Shown: positions 1 through 5,233, counted from the first letter of the stretch. The stretch is DNA of 10,232 nt from Bacteriovoracaceae bacterium (GCA_023151145.1 JAKLJM010000052.1:1-10232); one strand, 5' to 3'. Made by a program: numbers and translations. The notes: generated from the sequence alone by a model not told the origin.

Positions 1-1
1 A

Positions 2-169
2 AAAGAATCCATCATTGATGCAAGTTTCATTCTCTTAGAATCTGGACCGGTTGTTGATCCCTTAAAAAACTGGGAACATTTTCAGAAAGTATCTATCGTC
101 GATGGAATTATTTCTTGGCCGACAGGATACGATATCGCACCGGAGTATTTGCTCGAACTTGCTGCTTAA
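2..169 (+). CDS. DUF2442 family protein, 5'-truncated by the window edge
   Basis: The reading frame is open from the first bases to a TAA at 167-169 and gives 55 residues of C-terminus. The visible motifs are GPVVDPLKNWEHFQKV, then ISWPTGYDIAPEYLLEL. The 'pl.d...F..v' block followed by W-P-x-G-x-D-x-x-P-E-x-L is the typical end of DUF2442 proteins. These are small proteins often found next to DUF4160 genes and generally discussed as toxin-antitoxin-like partners, without a settled biochemical role. Another DUF2442 gene starts 21 nt downstream on the same strand, so the two probably share a transcript. Family assignment is by recognition of the motif. The start and any upstream partner lie outside the window. 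Confidence 0.75.
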   Translation, partial: KESIIDASFILLESGPVVDPLKNWEHFQKVSIVDGIISWPTGYDIAPEYLLELAA

Positions 170-190
170 ATTTATTTTTTGAGAACTGGA

Positions 191-493
191 ATGATTAAAA
201 TACTAAAAGCAAAAGCCCATCCCGACCGAATAATTGAAGTTGAATACAATGACGGTATAAAAGGCTCTTTTGTTTTTAGCGATTTTTTCAATTATGAAGG
301 AATTATGTCTCCTCTTGAAGATATTCATTACTTCACCCAAATGAACACCGATCATAAAACTATCAAATGGGGCAATGATATTGATCTTTGCCCTGATATC
401 ATTCGATCAATTATCACAAATGAAAAAATTCTTCACGACGGTAAGGTTGTTTTTGATCCAGCCTTAAAGAAAAATGGATGGGTGTCACCTTGA
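191..493 (+). CDS. DUF2442 family protein (100 aa)
   Basis: Residues 1-71 read as a DUF2442 domain: an N-terminal beta segment (MIKILKAKAH), a hydrophobic/acidic strand with DGIKGSFVF, the PLEDIHYF block, and a W60-G-N-D-I-D-L-C-P-D motif matching the family's W-x-N-G-x-D-L-x-P-D signature. A tail of about 28 residues follows the domain. I chose the ATG at 191 because GAGA at 181-184 gives a plausible ribosome site and the domain starts there. A TTG at 179 would add four residues. The gene follows another DUF2442 gene by 21 nt. Its TGA stop overlaps the first base of a GGTTCCTGGAACC palindrome that probably terminates it. The precise function is unknown; an antitoxin-like role is inference from family neighbourhoods. 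Confidence 0.78.
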   Translation: MIKILKAKAHPDRIIEVEYNDGIKGSFVFSDFFNYEGIMSPLEDIHYFTQMNTDHKTIKWGNDIDLCPDIIRSIITNEKILHDGKVVFDPALKKNGWVSP

Positions 494-513
494 AAAGGTT
501 CCTGGAACCTTTT
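493..513. repeat. GGTTCCTGGAACC palindrome, copy 1
   Basis: Perfect palindrome: AAAA, GGTTCC, central T, GGAACC, TTTT, flanked by G and C that extend the symmetry to 492-514. As RNA it can form a 9-bp stem (AAAAGGTTC with GAACCTTTT) with a CTG loop in either direction. It begins on the last base of the upstream DUF2442 stop codon. It probably serves as a bidirectional terminator, and a degraded DUF2442 piece starts 7 nt after it. Confidence 0.9.
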
Positions 514-520
514 CGGTGTG

Positions 521-628
521 TCAGATGATTTTAGAGATCTTGCATTCGTTCCAACGGATTTTGATGTTCACTTTGACCACACTGTCGAATTAAACAGATC
601 CGAACTTTTGCGAAATTTTGTAAAATAG
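521..628 (+). pseudogene. DUF2442 remnant with internal deletion
   Basis: Translating from 521 gives SDDFRDLAFVP, then TDFDVHFDHTVEL, then NRSELLRNFVK and TAG. The first two pieces match residues inside the intact DUF2442 protein at 1806-2069 (SDDFRDLAFFP and TGFDVHFDHIVEL), with strong nucleotide identity. The roughly 60 nt between them in the intact gene, including the W-P motif, are missing. The missing segment is bounded by CCAA in the intact copy, which suggests a deletion between short direct repeats. The 5' part of the gene is also absent, and a palindrome lies just upstream instead. No start codon or ribosome site fits. A further short open stretch at 630-668 (LEQMKDVLDTLE, then TAA) may be another gene scrap. 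Confidence 0.8.
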
Positions 629-687
629 CTTAGAACAAATGAAAGACGTACTCGATACTTTAGAATAATAATGTGTATGGATTGAGA

Positions 688-1314
688 TTACTGACAAATG
701 TAAATAGGCATAGCCCTAGGAGCAGATGTATAGCGTTTACAATTAATAAAATCCTTATCCGAAGTAATGATTCCACTAAAAGTGAGATTGTGAATTGCAA
801 TATTAAAGATCATAGCATCAGATGAATCAAGACAGGTCTCACCCATAATCTGATAAACATCTTGCCATGAGGCTTTTGCTCCATTCGCTTGTCCAAAGTA
901 AACACAGCCGCCAAGAACAATCGTTTCAACTTCGTTGTTCAGAATACTACCATTCGGCCCAATTGCTTTTGAGAAAAAATTAAAATGCTTAAGCGCCATT
1001 TCCTTTAGCTTTTCATTTCTTGATTTATTAGATCTCCATAGATTGTCGATTGCAATGTTGGATTTTATCGTTTTATTTATTATAGCGTGTTCCACTAATT
1101 CATATCGCATTACGTGCATAACCTCAGACTTCACAGTAATGTTATAAGCAAGTCCGCATCCCATTTTTGTTAATTTTTTTTTGATTTTGTTTTCTAATGT
1201 GGAAGGTTTTGCAGCATTGATTAAAAAGCAACTATCACAAAAAAGTACTTTCCCCGCAAGAGGAAGTGCTGATGAGCCGTTTACAAAATTGATTGGAATA
1301 GAAGGTGTGCTCAA
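688..1314 (-). CDS. PIN-domain nuclease, putative toxin (208 aa)
   Basis: The PIN (PilT N-terminus) fold is a metal-dependent RNase fold used by many toxins. The expected acidic residues can be placed: D27 in VLFCDSCFLI, E64 in TVKSEVMHVM, D163/D166 in CLDSSDAMIFNIAI and D186/D188 in GIITSDKDF. The spacing and the hydrophobic strand-D pattern fit a PIN domain of somewhat more than usual length (VapC toxins are about 130-140 aa). The start is a TTG at 1314-1312 that overlaps the TGA stop of the upstream 61-aa gene (TTGA), so translation is probably coupled. With a small upstream partner under one promoter, this is laid out like a toxin-antitoxin pair. RNase activity and the toxin role are inferred. 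The exact subfamily is not recognised. Confidence 0.75.
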   Translation of the reverse strand: MSTPSIPINFVNGSSALPLAGKVLFCDSCFLINAAKPSTLENKIKKKLTKMGCGLAYNITVKSEVMHVMRYELVEHAIINKTIKSNIAIDNLWRSNKSRNEKLKEMALKHFNFFSKAIGPNGSILNNEVETIVLGGCVYFGQANGAKASWQDVYQIMGETCLDSSDAMIFNIAIHNLTFSGIITSDKDFINCKRYTSAPRAMPIYICQ

Positions 1315-1496
1315 ATTAGTTCAGCAATCGCTTTTTTGAGATTTTTCTTAGTGCATCTTTTTAAAACGGTTGTGCTTGATACTGTTTGAGATGAATGGAA
1401 CTTTTTAGCAGCGGCAACGGCTTTAGCAATAAAAGGCTTATCAGCTTTTACAAGCTTTGTAGTCGTCTCTTTCTTTTTTGCAGGTTGTTTCGGCAT
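1311..1496 (-). CDS. Small basic protein, putative antitoxin of the PIN gene (61 aa)
   Basis: I do not recognise a family. The protein is rich in lysine and alanine: a basic, probably disordered N-terminus (MPKQPAKKKETTTK), a likely helical middle (PFIAKAVAAAKKF), a Ser/Thr stretch (HSSQTVSSTTV) and a second basic helix ending AIAELI. The ATG at 1496 is chosen because GAGAGG lies 6 nt upstream; an upstream GTG would only add a stretch lying across this ribosome site. The stop codon overlaps the TTG start of the PIN gene, and a strong promoter precedes the gene. Its place and size suggest an antitoxin. Its basic character is unusual beside typical acidic-tailed VapB proteins but would fit DNA or RNA binding. 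Function is inferred from context only. Confidence 0.6.
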   Translation of the reverse strand: MPKQPAKKKETTTKLVKADKPFIAKAVAAAKKFHSSQTVSSTTVLKRCTKKNLKKAIAELI

Positions 1497-1529
1497 ATAA
1501 ATCCTCTCATAACTTATCGACACAGCTTC

Positions 1530-1558
1530 ATTATAGCTAAAATAGATATTAGTTTCAA
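1530..1558 (-). promoter_or_regulatory. Sigma70 promoter of the small-protein/PIN operon
   Basis: Read on the reverse strand: TTGAAA (1558-1553), a 17-nt spacer, then TATAAT (1535-1530). This is a near-perfect sigma70 match, with the expected start of transcription near 1523, about 27 nt before the ATG. The short sequence ATAACTTAT between the start site and the ribosome site is itself symmetric and could be an operator, but that is weak evidence. Confidence 0.75.
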
Positions 1559-1616
1559 GAAAGCAATTCGTACTGATCTAGGGTAGTTATACTACGCAAG
1601 AGGAGTGAAGACAATG

Positions 1617-1788
1617 CATCAATTATTAAACTCAGACCAGCAACATTGACATTTCAATATGTTGGAATCCCTCATTTTCATGCCTACAATGCTGAGCAAC
1701 TGCTGTTTTTGATTTAAGTGTTTATCTAATTGACGTAAGCTTTCCAAAACGTGCACATAAACTCATATTTGAATGGGCAAGAATATAA
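1617..1788 (+). pseudogene. DUF4160 remnant, frameshifted
   Basis: One frame gives VGIPHFHAYNAEQ (1661-1699), then the reading shifts and the next frame gives AVFDLSVYLIDV, then SFPKRAHKLIFEWARI and TAA at 1786-1788. The order PHFHAxx..E, then AVFDL, then PKRAHKL..EWAR is the hallmark of DUF4160 proteins. The shift falls at about 1700-1704. The 5' part is not recognisable, although AGAGGAG at 1599-1605 before an ATG at 1614 looks like a leftover ribosome site whose frame soon hits a stop. The gene lies directly upstream of an intact DUF2442 gene, the usual DUF4160-DUF2442 order, so the pair has lost its first member. The boundaries are approximate. Confidence 0.72.
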
Positions 1789-1805
1789 ATTAGAGGTTTA
1801 AAGTA

Positions 1806-2069
1806 ATGAAAAGCCTATACGATTCAAAAATCACCTCTGTAGAATTTCCAAGCCTGCATGTAATTAAAATTGTTCTAGATAACAATTCTGTTTTTGTCGC
1901 TGATTTATCAGATGACTTTAGAGATCTCGCATTCTTTCCAAAGTCTTTTGATGATTGGAAACTTGGAAAAATTGGCGTTGGTCGATTCTCGATTGAATGG
2001 CCAACGGGTTTTGATGTTCACTTTGATCACATTGTTGAATTAAGCTCTTCACAGAATCTTTCTGCATAA
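1806..2069 (+). CDS. DUF2442 family protein (87 aa)
   Basis: A complete small protein with the DUF2442 layout: an N-terminal strand (KSLYDSKITSVEF), a second strand ending in VFVADLSDDFRDL, an F-F-P-K-S-F-D-D-W block, and the C-terminal signature IEWPTGFDVHFDHIVEL. The ATG at 1806 is preceded by AGAGG at 1792-1796. The gene starts 17 nt after the end of a broken DUF4160 gene with which it presumably once formed a pair, so it may now be an orphan. It shares high nucleotide identity with the fragment at 521-628. The TAA stop overlaps the A-tract of a GGTTCCTGGAACC palindrome that likely terminates transcription. The biochemical role is unknown. Confidence 0.75.
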   Translation: MKSLYDSKITSVEFPSLHVIKIVLDNNSVFVADLSDDFRDLAFFPKSFDDWKLGKIGVGRFSIEWPTGFDVHFDHIVELSSSQNLSA

Positions 2070-2091
2070 AAAGGTTCCTGGAACCTTTTTT
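2068..2091. repeat. GGTTCCTGGAACC palindrome, copy 2
   Basis: Five A residues, the 13-nt core and six T residues. It starts inside the TAA stop of the forward-strand DUF2442 gene and ends 2 nt before the stop of convergent hicB. A 9-bp or longer stem with A-tract and T-tract on both strands is well suited to be a shared bidirectional intrinsic terminator. Confidence 0.9.
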
Positions 2092-2093
2092 AC

Positions 2094-2522
2094 TTAAAAA
2101 ATCATATTTATTGGAAAATCACTTAAAATCGATTTTATTTTCGCCAACGTTCTAAGTTCAGGATTTGAACTAGATGCTTTTTCAAGCTTCACATAGGTGT
2201 TAAGGTTTTTCATTTTTAGCTTTTCTGCCATCTCTTTTAGGGTAATTTTTTTCTGTAAGCGATATCTTCTTAACAAAAATGAAAACGCAACTGATGGATC
2301 AACTGAAACGGCTACAAAATCTTCCGAGTTTGACTGCTTTTTTTGAGGCAGAGGAAAAATTATCTTAGAGCTTTCGGGTTCAGACAAATACACATTTAAA
2401 ACTTCTTCCATATTTGAATAAAGCTCAATCAAGCTATCTGCCTCAGTCTGGCACCCCTCTAGCTCCACGCATTCGGCCCAGTATCCACTTTTTTCTTTAT
2501 GTATTTTAAAATGATATTTCAT
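2094..2522 (-). CDS. hicB: HicB-type antitoxin with C-terminal HTH (142 aa)
   Basis: Residues 1-48 form the HicB partial RNase-H-like fold: YHFKIHKEKSGYWAECVEL, GCQTEADSL and LYSNMEEVLNVYL, matching the 'G.w.a.vpelpGc.t.Gdt.eEa..n..eal' pattern. Residues about 80-135 form an XRE/Cro-like helix-turn-helix (FLLRRYRLQKKITLKEMAEK, then KLEKASSSNPELRTLAKI). HicB neutralises HicA and represses the operon by binding the promoter. The ATG overlaps the hicA stop by 4 nt (2519-2522), the normal hicA-hicB coupling. The gene ends just short of a shared palindromic terminator. The family call is firm; the activity of this pair is inferred. Confidence 0.9.
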   Translation of the reverse strand: MKYHFKIHKEKSGYWAECVELEGCQTEADSLIELYSNMEEVLNVYLSEPESSKIIFPLPQKKQSNSEDFVAVSVDPSVAFSFLLRRYRLQKKITLKEMAEKLKMKNLNTYVKLEKASSSNPELRTLAKIKSILSDFPINMIF

Positions 2523-2707
2523 TTGTCCTCGCTTAAGGCTTTCAGTAATTTTTGCTCAAGCCCTTTTTTTAAATCATTGTTAACGTGAACAGGAATCACC
2601 TGCGTTCTATTTTCTTTACGTAAGACATAATGGCTCCCTTTTATTCGAACGATCTCCCACCCTTTCAACAAATACAGCCTTAACATTTCCTTTCCACTTA
2701 ACGGCAC
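2519..2707 (-). CDS. hicA: HicA toxin, mRNA interferase (62 aa)
   Basis: A short dsRBD-like HicA/YcfA protein. MPLSGKEMLRLYLLKGWEIV is followed by RIKGSHYVLRKE with the conserved catalytic-type histidine H26 in G-S-H, then VIPVHVNNDLKKGL with the usual 'v.vH....l..Gtl..ilkq' ending. Length and motif order match the family. The start is GTG at 2707, supported by AAAGGAAG four to eight nt upstream. HicA cleaves mRNA and is held inactive by HicB, whose gene follows with a 4-nt overlap. A promoter with an embedded inverted repeat precedes it. No key residue appears lost, so the module may be functional. Confidence 0.9.
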   Translation of the reverse strand: MPLSGKEMLRLYLLKGWEIVRIKGSHYVLRKENRTQVIPVHVNNDLKKGLEQKLLKALSEDK

Positions 2708-2719
2708 GCGACTTCCTTT

Positions 2720-2747
2720 ACTTTACACCTTTGGGTGTAAAAATCAA
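2720..2747 (-). promoter_or_regulatory. hicAB promoter with overlapping palindromic operator
   Basis: On the reverse strand TTGATT (2747-2742), a 16-nt spacer and TAAAGT (2725-2720) form a sigma70-like promoter. A perfect inverted repeat TTTACACC-CAAA-GGTGTAAA (2741-2722) fills the spacer and overlaps the -10. A dimeric repressor bound there would block polymerase, as expected of HicB autoregulation through its HTH. The assignment of HicB to this site is inference. Confidence 0.7.
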
Positions 2748-2820
2748 GATCCCACTTTAGCCTGTAATTGGCACACTTCCTCTTCTTTTCATAAAATTCA
2801 ACTAGTTTTGTTCTTTTTTG

Positions 2821-2844
2821 AAAAAGGTTCCTGGAACCTTTTTT
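2821..2844. repeat. GGTTCCTGGAACC palindrome, copy 3, in a divergent intergenic region
   Basis: Five A residues, the core and six T residues. Unlike most copies it lies between two divergent transcription units, upstream of both the hicAB promoter (2720-2747) and the XRE-side promoter (2870-2898). It therefore terminates neither gene, so termination alone does not explain its position. Confidence 0.9.
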
Positions 2845-2869
2845 ACCCGATTCAAAATTGATAAAGTAA

Positions 2870-2898
2870 TTGATTATTTAATACGGCAAGTTTATAAA
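2870..2898 (+). promoter_or_regulatory. Putative sigma70 promoter upstream of the XRE gene
   Basis: TTGATT (2870-2875), a 17-nt spacer, then TATAAA (2893-2898). Transcription would start near 2905 and run through a hairpin-rich segment and a terminator before reaching the XRE gene at 2993. A second hexamer, TTGATA at 2858-2863, has no good -10 at the right distance. Confidence 0.5.
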
Positions 2899-2949
2899 CC
2901 GCTTAGCTCATCTACCATGTTGTAGACAGAGGTACTGGGGTACGCCGTA
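2882..2949 (+). ncRNA. Hairpin-rich, cloverleaf-like segment (leader or small RNA)
   Basis: TACGGC (2882-2887) and GCCGTA (2944-2949) are exact complements. They enclose three smaller inverted repeats: GTTTATAAAC (2890-2899), TCTAC-CATGTT-GTAGA (2911-2926) and GTAC-TGGG-GTAC (2932-2943). The piece CTTAGCTCA at 2902-2910 recalls a tRNA D-arm, but no proper T-arm or anticodon loop exists, so this is not a working tRNA. It could be a decayed tRNA, an attenuator leader or a short RNA ended by the terminator that follows. If the promoter at 2870-2898 is real, the 5' strand of the outer stem is not transcribed. Confidence 0.35.
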
Positions 2950-2967
2950 AAAGGGTTCCCCTTTTTT
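2949..2967 (+). terminator. Intrinsic terminator in the XRE leader
   Basis: AAAAGGG, loop TTC, CCCTTTT and two more T residues form a 7-bp stem with a six-T run. It lies 25 nt upstream of the XRE start codon and directly after the hairpin cluster, so full-length transcripts need read-through or a separate promoter. This suggests attenuation or a small RNA upstream of the gene. Confidence 0.7.
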
Positions 2968-2992
2968 TATACAAATCATCGAGACAAATAAC

Positions 2993-3304
2993 ATGAGTAC
3001 TAAAAAAACTAATAATTCAAAAATCATTCAAAAAATAAGAAAAGAACGCCTAACCTTCGGAAAAATGATCGAGTCCATTCGAAAGGCAGATAACATAACT
3101 CAAGTTGAATTAGCAGCTAAGCTTAAAATATCAAGAGCTCACTTATGCGACTTAGAAAAAGGCAGAAGAACCATAACCGTAGCAAGAGCCATTCAACTTT
3201 CTAATATTCTTGGTTATTCAACTCATCAATTTGTGGCTAAAGCTCTTGAAGATATTACCAGTGCAGCTGGGCTTGATGTTAGGATTACTCTGGAAGCGGC
3301 TTGA
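2993..3304 (+). CDS. XRE-family HTH transcriptional regulator (103 aa)
   Basis: Residues 23-81 form a Cro/C1-type helix-turn-helix: GKMIESIRKADNITQVELAA, then KLKISRAHLCDLEKGRRTIT, then ARAIQLSNILGYS. The turn and the recognition helix (SRAHLCDLEKG) are canonical. A basic N-terminal extension of about 20 residues precedes the domain. The ATG at 2993 follows GAG at 2978-2980 at a loose distance. The gene is followed by a truncated DUF2442 gene 41 nt downstream; XRE-DUF2442 neighbourhoods are common in toxin-antitoxin-like loci. Upstream lie a promoter, a structured segment and a terminator, which suggests controlled expression. It probably represses its own or a linked promoter; the target is unknown. 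Confidence 0.85.
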   Translation: MSTKKTNNSKIIQKIRKERLTFGKMIESIRKADNITQVELAAKLKISRAHLCDLEKGRRTITVARAIQLSNILGYSTHQFVAKALEDITSAAGLDVRITLEAA

Positions 3305-3345
3305 AAACTGCATACTATAACTTCTTTAAAATAGTAGAGATCATT

Positions 3346-3528
3346 ATGTTTAAAATTATCCAAGTCATTCCTACATCAGATTTTAAGGTTTATGTTTATT
3401 TCGAAGATGGAAAAATTAAACTTTTCGACATGTCCCACCTCGTTGGTCGCGGCGTGTTTGCTCCACTTAATGATTTAAATGTGTTTAAAAATAAATGCAC
3501 TATTTTAAACGAACCACTCGCTTCCTAA
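3346..3528 (+). CDS. DUF2442 protein, C-terminally truncated (60 aa)
   Basis: The protein MFKIIQVIPTSDFKVYVYFE, then DGKIKLFDMSHLVGRGVFAP, then LNDLNVFKNKCTILNEPLAS matches the N-terminal two thirds of the DUF2442 branch that normally continues from 'LAW-D' into a D/I-rich tail. Here it stops right after L-A-S at TAA 3526-3528, so roughly the last 20 residues are missing and are not found in another frame. A composite palindromic element begins 15 nt later, and a rearrangement there may have removed the end. AGAGA at 3336-3340 supports the ATG at 3346. A TTG at 3301 overlapping the XRE stop (TTGA) would add 15 residues but lies before the domain. It is probably a decaying gene. Confidence 0.65.
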   Translation: MFKIIQVIPTSDFKVYVYFEDGKIKLFDMSHLVGRGVFAPLNDLNVFKNKCTILNEPLAS

Positions 3529-3543
3529 AAAACTTAACGCTCT

Positions 3544-3591
3544 GAAAAGGTTCCTGACGTAGGCAGTTTCAAAGAAACTGCAAACCTTTTC
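3544..3591. repeat. Composite palindromic element (expanded variant of the repeat)
   Basis: The outer arms GAAAAGGTT (3544-3552) and AACCTTTTC (3583-3591) are those of the short palindrome, but the centre is replaced. After CCTGACGTAG comes an inner hairpin GCAGTTTC-AAA-GAAACTGC (3563-3581) and one A. The whole folds into a long two-tier hairpin. It sits between convergent genes (truncated DUF2442 and the AAA ATPase), so it could terminate both. The same 5' half recurs at 5026-5050. Confidence 0.85.
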
Positions 3592-3602
3592 GAGAATTGT
3601 AT

Positions 3603-4946
3603 TTAAAATATTTTACCACTCAAATAAATTGGCAATGATATAAGTTTTTTATCTTCGTTATAACCCAAATTCTTTAAACTTAATTTATATGATGTTTCCG
3701 GATTATATCTAGAGAAATAAGATTCCAAACTTTTTGCTCTCGTTGATTTCTCCGACGACTTGACCTCTACTGGACAAATATCTCCATCTTTTACGATGAG
3801 AAACTCCAATTCGGCCCGGGACTCTTGCCAGCTATAAAACGACGTTTTTGATGTACTAGCCAATTCTGTTGCCACAAAATTTTCTGCAATAAATCCTTTG
3901 TAATGACCCAACTGTGATTTTAAGAGACTTTCAAATGGCAACTGCAACACTGCACCCAAAAGACCTACATCAAGATAATAAAGCTTAAACTTATTATCAC
4001 TCGCAAAGGCTTTTAGTGGATGTTCGACTTTTTTTACAATTAAATTTTGTATGACTAAATGAGACTTCACAAGCCAAGTCAATGGTCCACGAACATTCAC
4101 AAATCCACGCTTATTAGGGATCGCTTCTGAAAATGAAAACTTCTGAACCTCTTCTTCATGATTTTTTGCAAGCTGAATTGCCACCGCATCAAAGACATTT
4201 AAGATATGAGTCGCATTTACTGCACCTGCGTGTTTTGCAAAATCTGACTGATAACCTGTAATTAATTGCTCTTGAATTTTCCTCGCCTCCAAGTAGGACG
4301 CTCGAGAATCTTTTTCTTTATGAAATTTTATAAAAGTTTTTACCACTTCAGGCATGCCACCCACAAAAAGATAGTCCTTCCATGCTTCTATAAATTTTTG
4401 ATGATATACTTCAGGAATACTTTTTATTTCTTGTTGAGTAATTTTTATTTCAACATATAAGGCATGCAACTTTTCATTGATGGCCATTAAAAATTCTTCA
4501 AAATTCATTGGAAACATTTTTAAAAATTCAACTTTACCCACAGGAAATGAGCTTTCGGTTGCCATAATTCCTAAATAACTTCCAGCCCCTATAATGGCCA
4601 ACGCTGGCATTTCCTCTTCAAAATACTTTAAGGCCGTTAAAGCTTCTGGGCACTCTTGAATTTCATCAAAAAATAATAACGTTTCACTAGGAGTAATTGA
4701 TTCATTTGCCAGCAAAGATATTTGCTTTAAAATTTCATCGGCACTTAAAGTTCCTTCATTTTTAAAAATGGAATGAAAATTTTTTTGAGATAAAAAATCG
4801 ATTTTCAAAAATTTTTTAAAATGGTTACTTCCAAATTCTTTAACTATATAGGATTTACCAACCTGTCGTGCACCTTGAAGAATAAGTGGCTTTCGGCCTT
4901 CTTTTTTTTTCCAAGTTATAAGTTCATTTAGAATTTGTCTCTTCAT
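3603..4946 (-). CDS. AAA ATPase with DUF4143 / PD-(D/E)XK-like C-terminus (447 aa)
   Basis: The N-terminal AAA domain has Walker A GARQVGKS (residues 25-32), Walker B LLFFDEIQE (90-98) and a sensor-like GAGS (120-123). It is followed by a helical region with the WKDYLFVGGMPEVV motif typical of this family. The C-terminal DUF4143 part ends in a PD-(D/E)XK-like pattern: AENFVATEL, FYSWQESRAELEFLIV and CPVEVK (E379/E381, E394, K396). The usual Asp of 'EVDF' is Glu here. Full-length members are about 370-450 aa, so the gene looks intact. The family is widespread, scattered and often linked to mobile regions; its biochemical role is unresolved. The gene stands alone on the reverse strand. I see no clear Shine-Dalgarno before the ATG. 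Confidence 0.88.
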   Translation of the reverse strand: MKRQILNELITWKKKEGRKPLILQGARQVGKSYIVKEFGSNHFKKFLKIDFLSQKNFHSIFKNEGTLSADEILKQISLLANESITPSETLLFFDEIQECPEALTALKYFEEEMPALAIIGAGSYLGIMATESSFPVGKVEFLKMFPMNFEEFLMAINEKLHALYVEIKITQQEIKSIPEVYHQKFIEAWKDYLFVGGMPEVVKTFIKFHKEKDSRASYLEARKIQEQLITGYQSDFAKHAGAVNATHILNVFDAVAIQLAKNHEEEVQKFSFSEAIPNKRGFVNVRGPLTWLVKSHLVIQNLIVKKVEHPLKAFASDNKFKLYYLDVGLLGAVLQLPFESLLKSQLGHYKGFIAENFVATELASTSKTSFYSWQESRAELEFLIVKDGDICPVEVKSSEKSTRAKSLESYFSRYNPETSYKLSLKNLGYNEDKKLISLPIYLSGKIF

Positions 4947-4986
4947 ATGTTACAGAATATCACGATTTATCATTTTAATCATTCAA

Positions 4987-5014
4987 ATTATATTGTTTTT
5001 GCTATTTTATGTAA
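4987..5014 (-). promoter_or_regulatory. Putative promoter of the AAA/DUF4143 gene
   Basis: On the reverse strand TTACAT (5014-5009), a 16-nt spacer and a perfect TATAAT (4992-4987). The start site would lie near 4980, leaving a leader of about 35 nt. Confidence 0.6.
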
Positions 5015-5025
5015 CGTTAGAACAC

Positions 5026-5053
5026 AAAGGTTCCTGACATAGGTAGTTTCGAA
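5026..5053. repeat. Decayed half of the composite palindromic element
   Basis: Positions 5026-5050 match 3546-3570 with only two differences, both transitions (G to A and C to T). The right-hand arm that should close the hairpin is missing or unrecognisable. It lies just upstream of the ATPase promoter, so the two related elements flank the ATPase gene on both sides in the same orientation. Confidence 0.8.
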
Positions 5054-5171
5054 CACACCTCACAAAAACACTAACCACCTGATTTTACAATAAAAAACCA
5101 GATAAAAAGCACTTACTTCTATTAAATAAAAGGATAATCTTCTAGTGGATAATTCTAAAAGGTTTTTCCCG

Positions 5172-5190
5172 AAAAGGTTCCTGGAACCTT
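5172..5190. repeat. GGTTCCTGGAACC palindrome, copy 4
   Basis: AAAA on the left, the core, and TT on the right. Read on the reverse strand it is an AAGGTTC-CTG-GAACCTT hairpin followed by more T residues, so it can terminate the STAS/GHKL/DUF4325 operon that ends at 5256. It is the second of two tandem copies downstream of that operon. Confidence 0.88.
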
Positions 5191-5233
5191 CAGAGTTAAG
5201 TCAAATTTTTACAAATTCAAATAATGCATCGGG

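Noticed and set aside
630..668. Short open stretch LEQMKDVLDTLE as a separate gene
   Set aside because: It has no start codon or ribosome site and is too short to assign; it may be a gene scrap and is only mentioned with the neighbouring remnant.
935..1147. Forward-strand open frame inside the PIN gene
   Set aside because: It is antisense to a gene with clear motifs and a promoter, and has no ribosome site or family resemblance.
2882..2949. A functional tRNA in the cloverleaf-like segment
   Set aside because: The T-arm would have a 4-bp stem and 4-nt loop without TTCRA, the anticodon loop has six bases, and no CCA or normal 3' end is present.
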